Shown here one piece after another: positions 9,697-19,197 of a DNA stretch of 64,000 bases (the stretch's first letter is position 1; every line of letters starts with the position of its first letter). The translations under genes were made by a program, and so were the position numbers. The notes under the pieces were generated by a model. That model saw only the letters and a program-made list of their open reading frames with translations. It did no database searches and was not told where the DNA came from. Origin of the DNA: Chitinibacter tainanensis DSM 15459. Lineage in GTDB: Bacteria > Pseudomonadota > Gammaproteobacteria > Burkholderiales > Chitinibacteraceae. The stretch lies in NCBI RefSeq assembly GCF_000429785.1, contig NZ_AUCN01000009.1:496001-560000 (forward strand), read 5' to 3'.

Positions 9697-11769
9697 TTAC
9701 GCGCCTACCAAGCCATTGTGGCGCAGCAGGGCATCAATGCTTGGTGCGCGACCGCGAAAAGCCGCGAATGAATCGGCCGCCGGACGTGAGCCGCCCACCG
9801 CCAGAATCTCACGGCGGAAGCGTGCGCCAACGGCCGGGTCGACCACACTGCCACCACTGCTGGCCGCGGCTTCTTCAAAGGCAGCATAAGCATCGGCGCT
9901 GAGCACTTCGGCCCATTTATAGCTGTAATACCCTGCGGCATAGCCACCGGCAAAAATATGGCTAAACGATTGCGGGAAGCGGTTGTATTCCGGTGGCAAA
10001 GGCAGCGCCAGTTCCTGCTGCACTTGCTGCGCAAAGGCGCTTAAATCCCCAGCCGAAATCCCCGCCGTTTGCTGATGCAGGGCCATATCAAAAATCGAGA
10101 AATACAGCTGGCGCTGCAGGCCCGAGCCACTGTGGAAGTTTTTCGCCGCCAGCATTTTATCGAATAGGGCACGGGGTAATGCTTCAGACGTCTCGATATG
10201 GCGGGTGAGCGCTGGCAATACCTGCCATTCCCAGCAGAAATTCTCCATAAACTGGCTCGGTAGCTCGACCGCATCCCACTCCACGCCGCTAATGCCCGAT
10301 ACTTCCAGCTCATCCACTTCAGTCAGCAAGTGGTGCAGTGCGTGGCCCATTTCGTGGAAAAGGGTAATCACATCATCGTGCGGCAGCATCGCGTCTTTAC
10401 CATCTACGCCGCTGGCGAAATTACACACGATCAGGGCCACCGGCGTTTGCACGCTGCCATCGGCGCGCAATTTGCGGCCGCGCACATCATTCATCCACGC
10501 GCCGCCTTGTTTGCCTTCGCGGGCGTGCAGATCCATATACAACCCACCGACTAATGAGCCATCAGTGTTTTTCAGCTCGTAGTAGCGTACATCCGGATGC
10601 CACACCGCAGCCTCAGCCGGCACAAATTGCAGGCCATACAAGCGTGAAATTAGGCTGAACAAGCCTTCCAGCACCGTTGGCTCGGTGAAGTATTGCTTCA
10701 CTTCCTGCTCGCTAAACGAGTATTTCTGCTCGCGCAGGCGCTCGGATACCAAAGCAACATCCCACGCTTCGAGCTTTTCAATACCAAATTCGGCCTTGGC
10801 AAAGGCTTCCAGCTCGGCGCGATCGGCCAGCATATACGGTTTGGCGCGCTCGCCCAGGTCGCGCAGGAAACCCAGTACTTGCTCGGGGCTATCGGCCATT
10901 TTGGTGATCAGCGAGGTTTCGCCAAAATTGGCGTGGCCCAAAAGCTGGGCGCTTTCTTGGCGCAGCGCCAGGATTTCCGGAATCAGCACACCATTATCCC
11001 ATTCGGGCTTGCCAAATTCGGCCGCGCGGGTGACGTAGGCTTTGTACAGTTGCTCGCGCAGAGCGCGGTTTTGCACATACTGCATCACCGGAATATAGCT
11101 GGGCGCCTTGAGGGTGATTTTGTACTGGCCTTCATACCCATCGGCGTGGGCTTGCTGGGCGGCGGCGGCCAGATTGTCATCGGGCAGGCCGGCCAGCTCT
11201 TCGCGGCTGAGGTAGAGCGCAAAGTCATCGGTAGCATCCAGCACATTTTGCGAGAAGCGGGTGGTGAGCTCAGAGAGCTTTTCTTCGATTTCTTTAAAGC
11301 GCTGTTTTTGCGCCGCTGGTAATTCAGCCCCCGACAGCACAAAGCCGCGAATGGCGTCATCGATGACCACTTGCCGGGTTGGGTTTAAGGTCTGGTATTC
11401 ACGCGCCTTTACGCCTTTATACAGCGCAAATAGCTGTTCATTTTGCCCCAGCTCGGTAAAGAAATTGGCAATGCGCGGAATATTGCTGTTGTAGGCCTCG
11501 CGTAGCTCAGGGGTATTTACCACCGATTCCAGATGCCCCACCACGCCCCAGGCGCGGCCCAACTGCTCCAGAGGTTCTTCCAGTACCGCTAGCGCATCCC
11601 AGCTGGGCTCGGTAATGGCCTCGGCCGCCTTGATGGCTGCGCTGGCATTTTCCAGTAGGGTATCCAGCGCAGGCGTAACATGCTCGGGCTTGATGGCGTC
11701 ATACCGGGGGAGGGTAGTAAAATCCAGCAGCGGATTGGCGGTGGCTTGCGCAGCGGTATTCGTCGTCAT
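9697..11769 (-). CDS. prlC: Oligopeptidase A (M3 zinc metallopeptidase)
   Basis: This cytoplasmic M3-family zinc peptidase degrades oligopeptides, including cleaved signal peptides. The product has about 690 residues; E. coli OpdA/PrlC has 680. The zinc motif HEMGH lies at about residue 471, with the expected downstream Glu in the GISGVEWDAVELPSQFMENF region. The start at 11769 (MTTNTAAQATANPLLDF) is chosen by comparison with the family N-terminus; an in-frame ATG at 11796 would add nine residues. It is divergent from the gene at 11863. Confidence 0.93.
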   Translation of the reverse strand: MTTNTAAQATANPLLDFTTLPRYDAIKPEHVTPALDTLLENASAAIKAAEAITEPSWDALAVLEEPLEQLGRAWGVVGHLESVVNTPELREAYNSNIPRIANFFTELGQNEQLFALYKGVKAREYQTLNPTRQVVIDDAIRGFVLSGAELPAAQKQRFKEIEEKLSELTTRFSQNVLDATDDFALYLSREELAGLPDDNLAAAAQQAHADGYEGQYKITLKAPSYIPVMQYVQNRALREQLYKAYVTRAAEFGKPEWDNGVLIPEILALRQESAQLLGHANFGETSLITKMADSPEQVLGFLRDLGERAKPYMLADRAELEAFAKAEFGIEKLEAWDVALVSERLREQKYSFSEQEVKQYFTEPTVLEGLFSLISRLYGLQFVPAEAAVWHPDVRYYELKNTDGSLVGGLYMDLHAREGKQGGAWMNDVRGRKLRADGSVQTPVALIVCNFASGVDGKDAMLPHDDVITLFHEMGHALHHLLTEVDELEVSGISGVEWDAVELPSQFMENFCWEWQVLPALTRHIETSEALPRALFDKMLAAKNFHSGSGLQRQLYFSIFDMALHQQTAGISAGDLSAFAQQVQQELALPLPPEYNRFPQSFSHIFAGGYAAGYYSYKWAEVLSADAYAAFEEAAASSGGSVVDPAVGARFRREILAVGGSRPAADSFAAFRGRAPSIDALLRHNGLVGA

Positions 11770-11862
11770 GGGGTCGCTCAGGTAGAATGCTGACATTAAT
11801 GCTCAGTAGATGGGGTGTGGCGACGGCAATTCAAGCGCGCCGGCCCGGCTAAAGGATAAACC

Positions 11863-12402
11863 ATGGCAGTCGAAACTTTTGATGGCATCACTCCGCAACT
11901 GGGCGCTGGCGCCTGGGTGCACCCACAGGCCAGCGTGATTGGCGACACTGTATTGGGCGACAACGTTTCGGTGTGGCCGGGCGCGGTGGTGCGCGGCGAT
12001 GTCAACCATATTCGCATCGGCCGTGATAGCAATGTGCAAGATTGCAGCGTGCTGCATGTGACGCACAAACGCCCGGATGACCCGGAAGGTGCGCCGCTGA
12101 TCATTGGCGAACGCGTGACCATTGGTCATGGCGTGATGCTGCATGGCTGCACCATTGGCAATGAATGCCTGATCGGCATGGGCACCATCGTACTTGATCG
12201 GGTGGTGATCGAAGATCGCGTGATGATTGGCGCAGGCTCACTGGTGCCGCCGGGCAAGGTGCTCAAATCCGGCTATCTGTATATGGGCCGCCCGGCCAAG
12301 GAAGTCCGCGCGCTCACTGAAGAAGAGCTGGCGCATTTTAATTATTCGGCCGCGCACTATGTGAAGCTGATGGCCAAATACCGCGCTGCGGTTGCCGCCT
12401 GA
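11863..12402 (+). CDS. Gamma-carbonic anhydrase-like hexapeptide-repeat protein (YrdA/PaaY type)
   Basis: A 179-residue left-handed beta-helix protein. The repeated hexapeptide turns and metal ligands are visible (GDVNHIRIGRDSNVQDCSVLHV, then TIGHGVMLHGCTIG). Family members are gamma-class carbonic anhydrases or thioesterase-like proteins, and some have no detectable activity, so the reaction is not assigned. Start ATG 11863 follows AAAGGA. It is followed closely by pssA. Confidence 0.85.
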   Translation: MAVETFDGITPQLGAGAWVHPQASVIGDTVLGDNVSVWPGAVVRGDVNHIRIGRDSNVQDCSVLHVTHKRPDDPEGAPLIIGERVTIGHGVMLHGCTIGNECLIGMGTIVLDRVVIEDRVMIGAGSLVPPGKVLKSGYLYMGRPAKEVRALTEEELAHFNYSAAHYVKLMAKYRAAVAA

Positions 12403-12438
12403 AGTGTGGCTGACCGCGAGGCTGGCTCTGGAAAGAAC

Positions 12439-13056
12439 ATGAATAAACCCAAACCTTTCGCGATGATTCGCGAATTCCATCTTGCCGACTGGTTTACCCT
12501 CGGCAATGCCATTTGCGGCACCGGCGCGCTGTTTGCGGTGATGTCGTATTTGCAGCTGGGCGATGTGCTGCATGTGTATTTCGCCACTGCGCTGCTGATT
12601 TGCGCCCTCGTGTTTGATGTGCTGGATGGGCGCATTGCCCGCTGGCGGCAAAAATCTTCGGCCCTGGGACGCGAGCTCGATTCGCTGGCCGATGTGATTT
12701 CCTTCGGCGTGGCGCCGGCGGTGATGGGCTATGCCTGCGGCATGCAGGGGCTGTATGACCGGGTGATTTTGGTGTTTTTTGTGGCTTGCGGGGTGTCACG
12801 GCTGGCGCGTTACAATGTCACCGCCGAGGCTTTGTCGGAAGGTGGCGACAAGGTGAAATACTTTGAAGGCACGCCCATTCCCACCTCGCTGGTGCTGGTG
12901 TTAGTGCTTACCTGGGTGGCTACGCAAGGCGCGCTGGGGCCGAATTTATGGCTGGGCTCGATCACGCTGTTTGGCTTTCACCTGCATTGGCTCACGCTGC
13001 TGTTTGCCGCATCCGGCTCGCTGATGATTAGCCGGATTAAAATCCCAAAACTGTAA
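12439..13056 (+). CDS. pssA: CDP-diacylglycerol--serine O-phosphatidyltransferase
   Basis: This inner-membrane enzyme makes phosphatidylserine, the precursor of phosphatidylethanolamine. The CDP-alcohol phosphatidyltransferase motif DVLDGRIARWRQKSSALG followed by ELDSLAD is intact, with all three or four catalytic Asp. The 205-residue product has about six membrane segments. The start ATG 12439 (MNKPKPFAMI) is preferred over a GTG at 12406, since GAAAGA lies just before it. Confidence 0.9.
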   Translation: MNKPKPFAMIREFHLADWFTLGNAICGTGALFAVMSYLQLGDVLHVYFATALLICALVFDVLDGRIARWRQKSSALGRELDSLADVISFGVAPAVMGYACGMQGLYDRVILVFFVACGVSRLARYNVTAEALSEGGDKVKYFEGTPIPTSLVLVLVLTWVATQGALGPNLWLGSITLFGFHLHWLTLLFAASGSLMISRIKIPKL

Positions 13057-13066
13057 TACCCTGGCT

Positions 13067-13115
13067 GGTATAGTGCGCGAGGCTAATTGTTTCAATTCGT
13101 CTAGCCCAATACCCC
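13067..13115. repeat. 49-bp dispersed repeat, copy 1 (minus orientation)
   Basis: Read on the minus strand, it begins GGGGTATTGGGCT and ends TATACC, and is 49 bases long. The same ends and the same length recur at 21009-21057 and 48926-48974. This copy lies between pssA and the DUF502 gene and ends one base before that gene's ribosome-binding site. Confidence 0.65.
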
Positions 13116-13128
13116 AAAGGAGTGTGGT

Positions 13129-13800
13129 TTGATCAAACGTAGTATGCAAAGCGTGCTGGGCACCTGGCTGGCGGGTCTCTTGGCTTTGTTGCCGCTCGCC
13201 GTGACGATTTCGCTGCTGGCCTGGGCGATTAATCTGCTCAATACCTATATCGGGCCGAAAAGTCTGGTGGGTCAGTTATTTGCCTATTTTGGCCAGAGTT
13301 TTGTCAAAAACCCGGTACTGCAATACCTCACTGGCACCTGTTTGCTGCTGATGGCGATTTATTGCCTGGGGATTGTGGTGCAGTCGCGGCTTAAAAAGCC
13401 GCTGGCCGCGCTGGTGGATCGCACGGTGCGGCGGATTCCGGTGATTGGCAGTTTGTATAATCTGGCCGATCGTTTTGTTGGGCTTTTGGATCAAAAGCAA
13501 GATGCCGATATCGCCGCCATGAGCCCGGTGTGGTGTCTGTTTGGTGGCGATGGCGTGGCCGTGCTGGCGCTGATGCCCAACCCCGATCCGGTGGAGATCG
13601 AAGGGCGCGTGTATCAGGTGGTGCTGGTGCCGACGGCGCCGGTGCCGATTGGTGGTGGGCTCTTGTATGTGCCCAAAGACTGGATCCGTCCGGCCAATAT
13701 CGGGGTAGATAAACTCACCAGTATTTATGTCTCGATGGGTATTACCCCGCCGCCCAATTTGAGCAAAATGCCCAGCGGCGCACCGGTTATCGTCGGCTAA
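13129..13800 (+). CDS. DUF502 family membrane protein
   Basis: This 223-residue protein has two N-terminal membrane segments (WLAGLLALLPLAVTISLLAW and YLTGTCLLLMAIYCLGIVV) and a soluble DUF502 domain with the conserved IPVIGSLYN motif. The function is unknown; relatives in plants (LCV-like) are endomembrane proteins. The start is a TTG at 13129: a strong AAAGGAG (13116-13122) sits 6 bases before it. An ATG at 13144 is a less well placed alternative. Confidence 0.83.
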   Translation: MIKRSMQSVLGTWLAGLLALLPLAVTISLLAWAINLLNTYIGPKSLVGQLFAYFGQSFVKNPVLQYLTGTCLLLMAIYCLGIVVQSRLKKPLAALVDRTVRRIPVIGSLYNLADRFVGLLDQKQDADIAAMSPVWCLFGGDGVAVLALMPNPDPVEIEGRVYQVVLVPTAPVPIGGGLLYVPKDWIRPANIGVDKLTSIYVSMGITPPPNLSKMPSGAPVIVG

Positions 13801-13860
13801 GCGCCGCGGCCAGCGCCAGCCGGCGTATAATGGCCAGGATTTTCCATCAGGAGTATGTGC

Positions 13861-14031
13861 ATGAACGCCAAAATGAAACGTCTGAGCACCCGTCAACGCA
13901 AGCGCTATTTGCTGCGCGAAGCGGAAAAAGTGTTGCAAAACCTGCTGGTGAGCCAGCGCCGGATGCCAAGCGGTGAAGAGCTCGAAGCGGCGGTGACTGT
14001 GCGTTACAACGAGATTCTGATCAAATCATAA
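13861..14031 (+). CDS. Small hypothetical basic protein, 56 residues
   Basis: The ATG at 13861 has CAGGAG (13848-13853) at a 7-base spacing, and a TATAAT box lies at 13826-13831. The product is short, strongly basic in its first half (KMKRLSTRQRKRYLLREAEKV) and helical, with no membrane segment. A strong terminator follows. The clean signals at both ends suggest a real gene. I do not recognise the family; a nucleic-acid or ribosome-associated role would be a guess from its charge. Confidence 0.65.
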   Translation: MNAKMKRLSTRQRKRYLLREAEKVLQNLLVSQRRMPSGEELEAAVTVRYNEILIKS

Positions 14032-14073
14032 GCCTAAGGCCTAGCCGCTCTCGCGCGCTGGCCACCCTAGCTT

Positions 14074-14106
14074 AAAACAAAGCCCCGCATTGCGGGGCTT
14101 TGTTTT
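14074..14106. terminator. Bidirectional rho-independent terminator
   Basis: A long stem ACAAAGCCCCGCA/TGCGGGGCTTTGT is flanked by A and T runs, so it can serve the 56-residue gene on the plus strand and metR on the minus strand. Confidence 0.9.
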
Positions 14107-14175
14107 TGGTGCTGGGTCTTAACTACTGTTGGTGGCTGAAATGGCCGGGCTGGCCGCCGTTACCCTCAACAGAGT

Positions 14176-15096
14176 TCACAGCAGCACTACATCAGGTAGA
14201 TTCTGCACGCTCACCGTGCGCATGGTATCGACAAAATCCGTCAGATAGGCCGCGCTGGCGCGTTCACTATGCAATACGGCATAGAGCTCGCTGGTGAGGC
14301 CTTGTGCCGTAATCGGCTTGGCCTGCACATAGCCGCGCTCCAGATAGCCCTGCACACTCCAGCGCGGTAAAGCCGCCACGCCGCGCCGGCTGGCCACTAG
14401 CTGCAGCATCGCTACCGTCAGCTCAGTGGGGCGGCGTTTGGGATTGATGCCAGCGGGTTTGAGTACTTTGCGCAGCAAATCCAGCATTTCATCCGGCACC
14501 GGATAGGTGATCAGTGTTTCCTCGGCAAAGTCGGCGGCCTCTAAATAGGGCTTGTGCACCAGCGGGTGATCATTGGCCAGCAGCGCCACCATGTCGTAGC
14601 TAAACAGCGGCAAATGCGCGAGTTCCGGCTGGCTTTCCACTTCCGACACAATCGCCAGATCGGCGCGATCTTCAAACAAAAGCTGCACCGGGTCGGCATG
14701 AAAGCCCGAGACGATATCGAGCTCGACCTCGGGCCAATGCTGGCGAAACTGATCCATGGCGGGCATCAGCCAATCAAAACAAGTGTGGCATTCCACCGCG
14801 ATACGCAGCTGGCCGGCCTGGCCTTCGCGCAGGCGGGCAATATCGCGCTCGGTGCTGGCGACCTGCGGCAAAACATGGGTGGCCAGTTGTGCCAGTTTTT
14901 CGCCCGCCGCCGTGAGTTTGAGCGGGCTGGATTTGCGGGTAAACAGGGGCAAGCCGTAGTGATCTTCTAGCAGGCGCACCTGATGCGACAGCGCCGATTG
15001 GGTCAGATGTAGGCGCTCGGCCGCACGGGTGAGGCTGCCGGCTTCGGCAATCGCCAGAATGGTTTTCAGATGGCGTAACTCCAGCAGCGATTGCAT
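14176..15096 (-). CDS. metR: LysR-type regulator MetR
   Basis: MetR activates methionine-synthesis genes with homocysteine as co-inducer. The 306-residue product has an N-terminal winged helix-turn-helix (TRAAERLHLTQSALSHQVRLLEDHYG) and the MetR-type effector domain (LRIAVECHTCFDWLMPAMDQFR). It is divergent from metE across 110 bases, the arrangement in which MetR classically controls both genes. I could not pick out a clean MetR half-site pair between them. Confidence 0.93.
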   Translation of the reverse strand: MQSLLELRHLKTILAIAEAGSLTRAAERLHLTQSALSHQVRLLEDHYGLPLFTRKSSPLKLTAAGEKLAQLATHVLPQVASTERDIARLREGQAGQLRIAVECHTCFDWLMPAMDQFRQHWPEVELDIVSGFHADPVQLLFEDRADLAIVSEVESQPELAHLPLFSYDMVALLANDHPLVHKPYLEAADFAEETLITYPVPDEMLDLLRKVLKPAGINPKRRPTELTVAMLQLVASRRGVAALPRWSVQGYLERGYVQAKPITAQGLTSELYAVLHSERASAAYLTDFVDTMRTVSVQNLPDVVLL

Positions 15097-15206
15097 GGCG
15101 GCTCCATTGATTAGCTAAATTCATACTTAATACAAAAATAATGAGCTGTAATCATAGCGTGCGGCGGCGTAGTATGCAAATCACATTCATTAATCAGGAA
15201 AAAGTG

Positions 15207-17603
15207 ATGAGCAATACTAATACATCAAATGCCAGCGCCACCCCAAATGCCGTTAGCAGCCATATTCTGGGTTTTCCACGGATAGGCGCGCAGCGCGAGC
15301 TGAAATTTGCGTTGGAGCGTTTCTGGCGCGGCGAGAGCAGCGAAGCTGAGCTGACACAGGTGGGGCAGCAGCTGCGCCGCCAGCACTGGCGCTGGCAGGC
15401 CGAGGCGGGCCTGAACTGGGTGACCGTGGGCGATTTTGCCTGGTACGACCAGATTTTAAATACCGCCGCCTTGCTCGGCGCCTTGCCGGCGCGCTTTGGT
15501 TTTAATGCCAAAACGCTGACCCTTAGCCAGTATTTTGAACTGGCGCGCGGCAATACCGACCAGTTTGCGCTGGAGATGACCAAGTATTTCGATACCAATT
15601 ACCACTATCTGGTACCTGAACTCAGCAGCAGCACGGCCTTTGCCGGTGGGGTGGATTGGTTTTTCCATGAAGTGGAAGACGCGCTGACGCAGGGCCACGC
15701 GGTGAAGGCCGTGTTGCCCGGCCCGCTGACCTTCTTATGGTTGTCTAAATGCAAGCAAGAGGGGTATGACAAGCTAGACCTTCTAGCGCGCTGCGTTGAG
15801 GGCTATACCCGGGTGCTAAATCGGCTGGCGAGTTTGGGCGTGAAGCAAATTCAGTTGGATGAGCCGATCTTGGGGCTGGATCTACCGGCAAGCTGGCTGG
15901 CCGCGTTTGCCCCTACCTATCAGGCCTTGGCCGGGCAAGGGCTGGCGATTGTGCTGGCGACGTATTTTGCCGATGTGAGTGCGCATCAGGCGCTGTTGGC
16001 GCAACTACCGATCGCGGCACTGCATCTGGATGGGGTGCGTGCGCCAGCACAAATCCAGACTTTTGCCGCCAATTGGCCGCAAGATAAGGCGCTGTCGCTG
16101 GGGGTGATTGATGGCCGTAATATCTGGGCGAATGATCTGGCCGCCACGCTGGCTTGGCTGACTCCACTACAGGCGCAGCTGGGCGCGCGTTTATGGCTGG
16201 CGCCGAGCTGCTCGCTCTTGCATGTGCCGGTGGATCTGGCACAAGAAGACGACTTAGATGCTGAGCTTAAATCGTGGCTGGCTTTTGCGCGGCAAAAGCT
16301 GCACGAACTGCAGGTACTACAAACAGCGCTTAATGGCGGCATTAATCAGCCCGCAGTGCGGGCAGCGCTGGAAGCGAATGCGGCGGCGCAAGCGGCGCGC
16401 CGGCAATCGCCACGCATCCATAATCCGTCGGTGAGCGAGCGCTTGGCCAGTTTGCCGGCCGAGATTGATCAGCGCGCGGCGCCGTTTGCGGTGCGGCAGC
16501 AAGCGCAGCGGGCGCGCTTTAATTTGCCGCTGTTGCCCACCACCACGATTGGCTCTTTCCCGCAAACCACGGCCATCCGGGCGGCGCGGGCCGCGTTTAA
16601 ACGCGGCGAGTTGGCGGCCGCTGATTATGAAGCCGCGATGCGCGATGAAATTCGCCTGGTGGTGGCCAAACAGGCCGAGCTGGGGCTGGACGTACCGGTG
16701 CATGGCGAAGCCGAGCGTAACGATATGGTGGAGTATTTTGGCGAACAGCTGGCGGGCTTTGCCTTTACCCGCTTTGGCTGGGTGCAAAGTTACGGTAGCC
16801 GCTGCGTGAAACCGCCGATCATTTTTGGCGATGTGTCACGGCCACAGCCGATGACCGTGGCGTGGTCCAGCTATGCGCAAAGCCTGACCCAACAGCCGAT
16901 GAAAGGCATGCTCACCGGGCCGGTGACGATCTTGCAATGGTCGTTTGTGCGCGATGATCAGCCACGGGCCACTACCTGCGCGCAAATCGCGCTGGCGATT
17001 CGGGATGAGGTGCAAGATCTGGAAAACGCCGGGATTGGGATTATCCAGATTGATGAGCCGGCTTTCCGTGAAGGCTTGCCGCTGCATCAGCGCGATTGGG
17101 CTGACTATCTGGCTTGGGCCGGGCGGGCTTTCCGTATTTCGGCCGCCGTGGTTGGCAACGCTACGCAGATTCACACTCATATGTGCTATGCCGAATTCAA
17201 CGATATTTTGCCGGCCATTGCCGCGATGGATGCCGATGTGATCACCATCGAAACCAGCCGCTCGGATATGGAATTACTCGAGGCCTTTGGCGAATTTGCC
17301 TACCCGAATGAAATTGGCCCCGGGGTGTATGACATTCATAGCCCGCGGGTGCCACAGGTGGCAGAAATGTTGCGCCTGATCGGCAAGGCGCTGGCGGTGA
17401 TTCCGGCTGAGCGTTTGTGGATCAACCCGGATTGCGGCTTGAAAACCCGCGGCTGGCCCGAAACCGAAGCAGCACTGCGTAATATGCTGGCCGCAACGCA
17501 GCAGGCGCGCGCGGCACTGGCGCAAGGTTTGCCGCTGTCGGTGGTGAGCCCAACGCCGGCACCAGCGACGGCGTCAGCGGGCGGCGCTTGCCACTGCCAT
17601 TAA
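15207..17603 (+). CDS. metE: Cobalamin-independent methionine synthase
   Basis: MetE transfers the methyl group of methyltetrahydrofolate (polyglutamate form) directly to homocysteine. The product has about 798 residues, as usual. It shows the N-terminal folate-binding half ([20 protein letters not shown]) and the C-terminal catalytic half with zinc-site elements HMCY and [11 protein letters not shown]. Start ATG 15207 has AGGAAAAA before it; the frame is open further upstream but without a ribosome site. The extreme C-terminus is GGACHCH, an extra Cys/His-rich tail. It is probably under MetR control. Confidence 0.95.
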   Translation: MSNTNTSNASATPNAVSSHILGFPRIGAQRELKFALERFWRGESSEAELTQVGQQLRRQHWRWQAEAGLNWVTVGDFAWYDQILNTAALLGALPARFGFNAKTLTLSQYFELARGNTDQFALEMTKYFDTNYHYLVPELSSSTAFAGGVDWFFHEVEDALTQGHAVKAVLPGPLTFLWLSKCKQEGYDKLDLLARCVEGYTRVLNRLASLGVKQIQLDEPILGLDLPASWLAAFAPTYQALAGQGLAIVLATYFADVSAHQALLAQLPIAALHLDGVRAPAQIQTFAANWPQDKALSLGVIDGRNIWANDLAATLAWLTPLQAQLGARLWLAPSCSLLHVPVDLAQEDDLDAELKSWLAFARQKLHELQVLQTALNGGINQPAVRAALEANAAAQAARRQSPRIHNPSVSERLASLPAEIDQRAAPFAVRQQAQRARFNLPLLPTTTIGSFPQTTAIRAARAAFKRGELAAADYEAAMRDEIRLVVAKQAELGLDVPVHGEAERNDMVEYFGEQLAGFAFTRFGWVQSYGSRCVKPPIIFGDVSRPQPMTVAWSSYAQSLTQQPMKGMLTGPVTILQWSFVRDDQPRATTCAQIALAIRDEVQDLENAGIGIIQIDEPAFREGLPLHQRDWADYLAWAGRAFRISAAVVGNATQIHTHMCYAEFNDILPAIAAMDADVITIETSRSDMELLEAFGEFAYPNEIGPGVYDIHSPRVPQVAEMLRLIGKALAVIPAERLWINPDCGLKTRGWPETEAALRNMLAATQQARAALAQGLPLSVVSPTPAPATASAGGACHCH

Positions 17604-17606
17604 GCG

Positions 17607-17649
17607 GCATGCCGACCGTCGCCACAGCGTGGCGGTCGGCACAGTTTTT
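17607..17649 (+). terminator. Rho-independent terminator of metE
   Basis: An imperfect inverted repeat (GCCGACC-GTCGCCAC with GTGGCGGTCGGC, 3-base bulge) is followed by ACAGTTTTTGG, a few bases after the metE stop. Confidence 0.75.
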
Positions 17650-17737
17650 GGTCTAGCGCATGGCGCGTTGCAGCACAGGCGCTATAATCGGGCTATCTAC
17701 TCGCCGGTAACTTACCGGCTTTCTCAGGATTGAGCCC

Positions 17738-18250
17738 ATGCAAACCCCAGCCCTGGCCGACAATGAAGCCCTCCGCATTGAAACCCTGCGCCAGTTTTTG
17801 ATTCTGGATACGCCGCCCGAGGAGCGTTTTGATAATCTTACCCGCGCTGCGGCCAGTTTTTTTCGTGTGCAAATTGCGGTAGTGAGTCTGGTCGATGTCA
17901 ATCGGCAATGGTTTAAGTCGATTTGCGGGCTGGATGCCAAAGAAACCCCACGCGATATTTCCTTCTGTGGGCATGCCATCTTGCAAGATGACGTACTGGT
18001 GATCGAAAATGCGTTGCTGGATGCGCGCTTTGCCGATAATCCGCTGGTGACTGGGGCGCCCCATATTCGCTTTTATGCGGGTGCGCCGCTGATCGCGCCC
18101 AATGGCAGCCATATCGGTACTTTGTGCCTGATTGACCCTCAGCCCAAATCGCTGAGCGCAGCCGAGCTGGATATGCTGCGCGACATGGCCAATGTGGTCA
18201 TGCGCGAAATCGTGCGCACGCCTGAGCTGTTGCGCGCTACGCCGGCGTAG
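17738..18250 (+). CDS. Stand-alone GAF domain protein
   Basis: The 170-residue product is a single GAF sensory domain: ALRIETLRQFLILDTPPEERFDNLTR at the N-terminus, then VSLVDVNRQWFKS and DISFCGHAI, and finally GAPLIAPNGSHIGTLCLID. This variant is common as the sensor part of signalling proteins, but no output domain is fused here. The ligand is unknown. The last 14 bases overlap the 3' end of the convergent gene at 18237. Confidence 0.85.
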   Translation: MQTPALADNEALRIETLRQFLILDTPPEERFDNLTRAAASFFRVQIAVVSLVDVNRQWFKSICGLDAKETPRDISFCGHAILQDDVLVIENALLDARFADNPLVTGAPHIRFYAGAPLIAPNGSHIGTLCLIDPQPKSLSAAELDMLRDMANVVMREIVRTPELLRATPA

Positions 18251-19136
18251 GCGCCGCGCTTTTCCAGAATTGCCACCAAGCTTTTTGCGCCTTGCGCGGA
18301 AAATCGGCATTGTGATTGGCGACCAGCACCAAGGCCTGAGTCAGGAGCACAAACAGTTCATCCGATAGCTGGCTATAGCTATCGTATTCAGCGCCGGCAA
18401 AGCCTACATCATTCCACGAGCCCATCCCACCAAAGACCCACGCCGTTTCGGTAGCGGCTAATAATTGCTGGGCTGACAGATTCAGCGCACCGGGTGGGGT
18501 GAGATCGCTGCTTTCTAGCCGTGCCGCTGCGGTATTCAGATCATCCAAGGCGCGGGCAAAGGTTTTGGCAAAGCCCAGCTCTTTTTGTTCGCTGGCGAAG
18601 GTGGTGAGGGCGGTGAGCTGATTGGCCAGCAGGGCCCGTAGTTTGGGCAGCGCCAGCACTTCGCTCGCCGGTGCGCTCACCCGGCGGGCGATCTGCCCAT
18701 AGCGCACCTGCCAGATTTTACGGTCAGCCCGCTGACGTTCGCCCACTTCCCAGCGGGCTTCCCACACATCAACGCCATCGGCGAAGTGCGCCAGCAGCAA
18801 CCAGCGTCCACCTCCGCCAACAAAGCCAACAGCCATCCGGTCGCTGGTCGTGTGTTCGGCGGTATGGCCCGATGGCCAGTAGCTGAGGCTGAATTTCTCA
18901 ACGCCCGCATCGGCCTGCTGCTGCAGCCAGGCCAATGGATCGCGCGCCAGTGGCTGGCTTGGCCAGCTGCCCGTCGCCGGATCGAGAGCATAAAACGCCA
19001 CCTCGGCACAAAACTGAAACGTGCTATTGCCCGGATAAAAGTCGCTGGACTGTGCGATGCGGCCTTGCAGCAGGGCATTGCCCCAGCTAGTGAGGGCAAT
19101 CATCTGGGCAATAGTGGTTTGCACGCTGTTCTCCAC
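18237..19136 (-). CDS. Hypothetical protein, 299 residues
   Basis: I do not recognise this family. There is no signal peptide, membrane helix or catalytic motif. The protein is rich in Trp and aromatic residues; the N-terminal half looks beta-rich (FQFCAEVAFYALDP, GGRWLLLAHFADGVDVWEARW) and the C-terminal half helical. Codon usage matches neighbours. It ends by overlapping the GAF gene by 14 bases tail to tail, so the two transcripts are complementary there. The repeat-bearing gene at 19198 lies just upstream in the same direction. Confidence 0.65.
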   Translation of the reverse strand: MENSVQTTIAQMIALTSWGNALLQGRIAQSSDFYPGNSTFQFCAEVAFYALDPATGSWPSQPLARDPLAWLQQQADAGVEKFSLSYWPSGHTAEHTTSDRMAVGFVGGGGRWLLLAHFADGVDVWEARWEVGERQRADRKIWQVRYGQIARRVSAPASEVLALPKLRALLANQLTALTTFASEQKELGFAKTFARALDDLNTAAARLESSDLTPPGALNLSAQQLLAATETAWVFGGMGSWNDVGFAGAEYDSYSQLSDELFVLLTQALVLVANHNADFPRKAQKAWWQFWKSAAPTPA

Positions 19137-19197
19137 GAGTGGGCGGGAATCAGTGTGCTAGCTTGCCTGTAAATGACGGCAGGGGGAAGTATAAGGC

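Noticed and set aside
13276-13938. Minus-strand open frame of 220 codons opposite the DUF502 gene
   Set aside because: Its composition (His, Arg, Gln-rich) is that of a codon shadow, and it spans two plus-strand genes with good start signals.
15097-15206. MetR operator between metR and metE
   Set aside because: I looked for paired TGAA/TTCA half-sites and found no clean instance, so no site is annotated despite the expected control.
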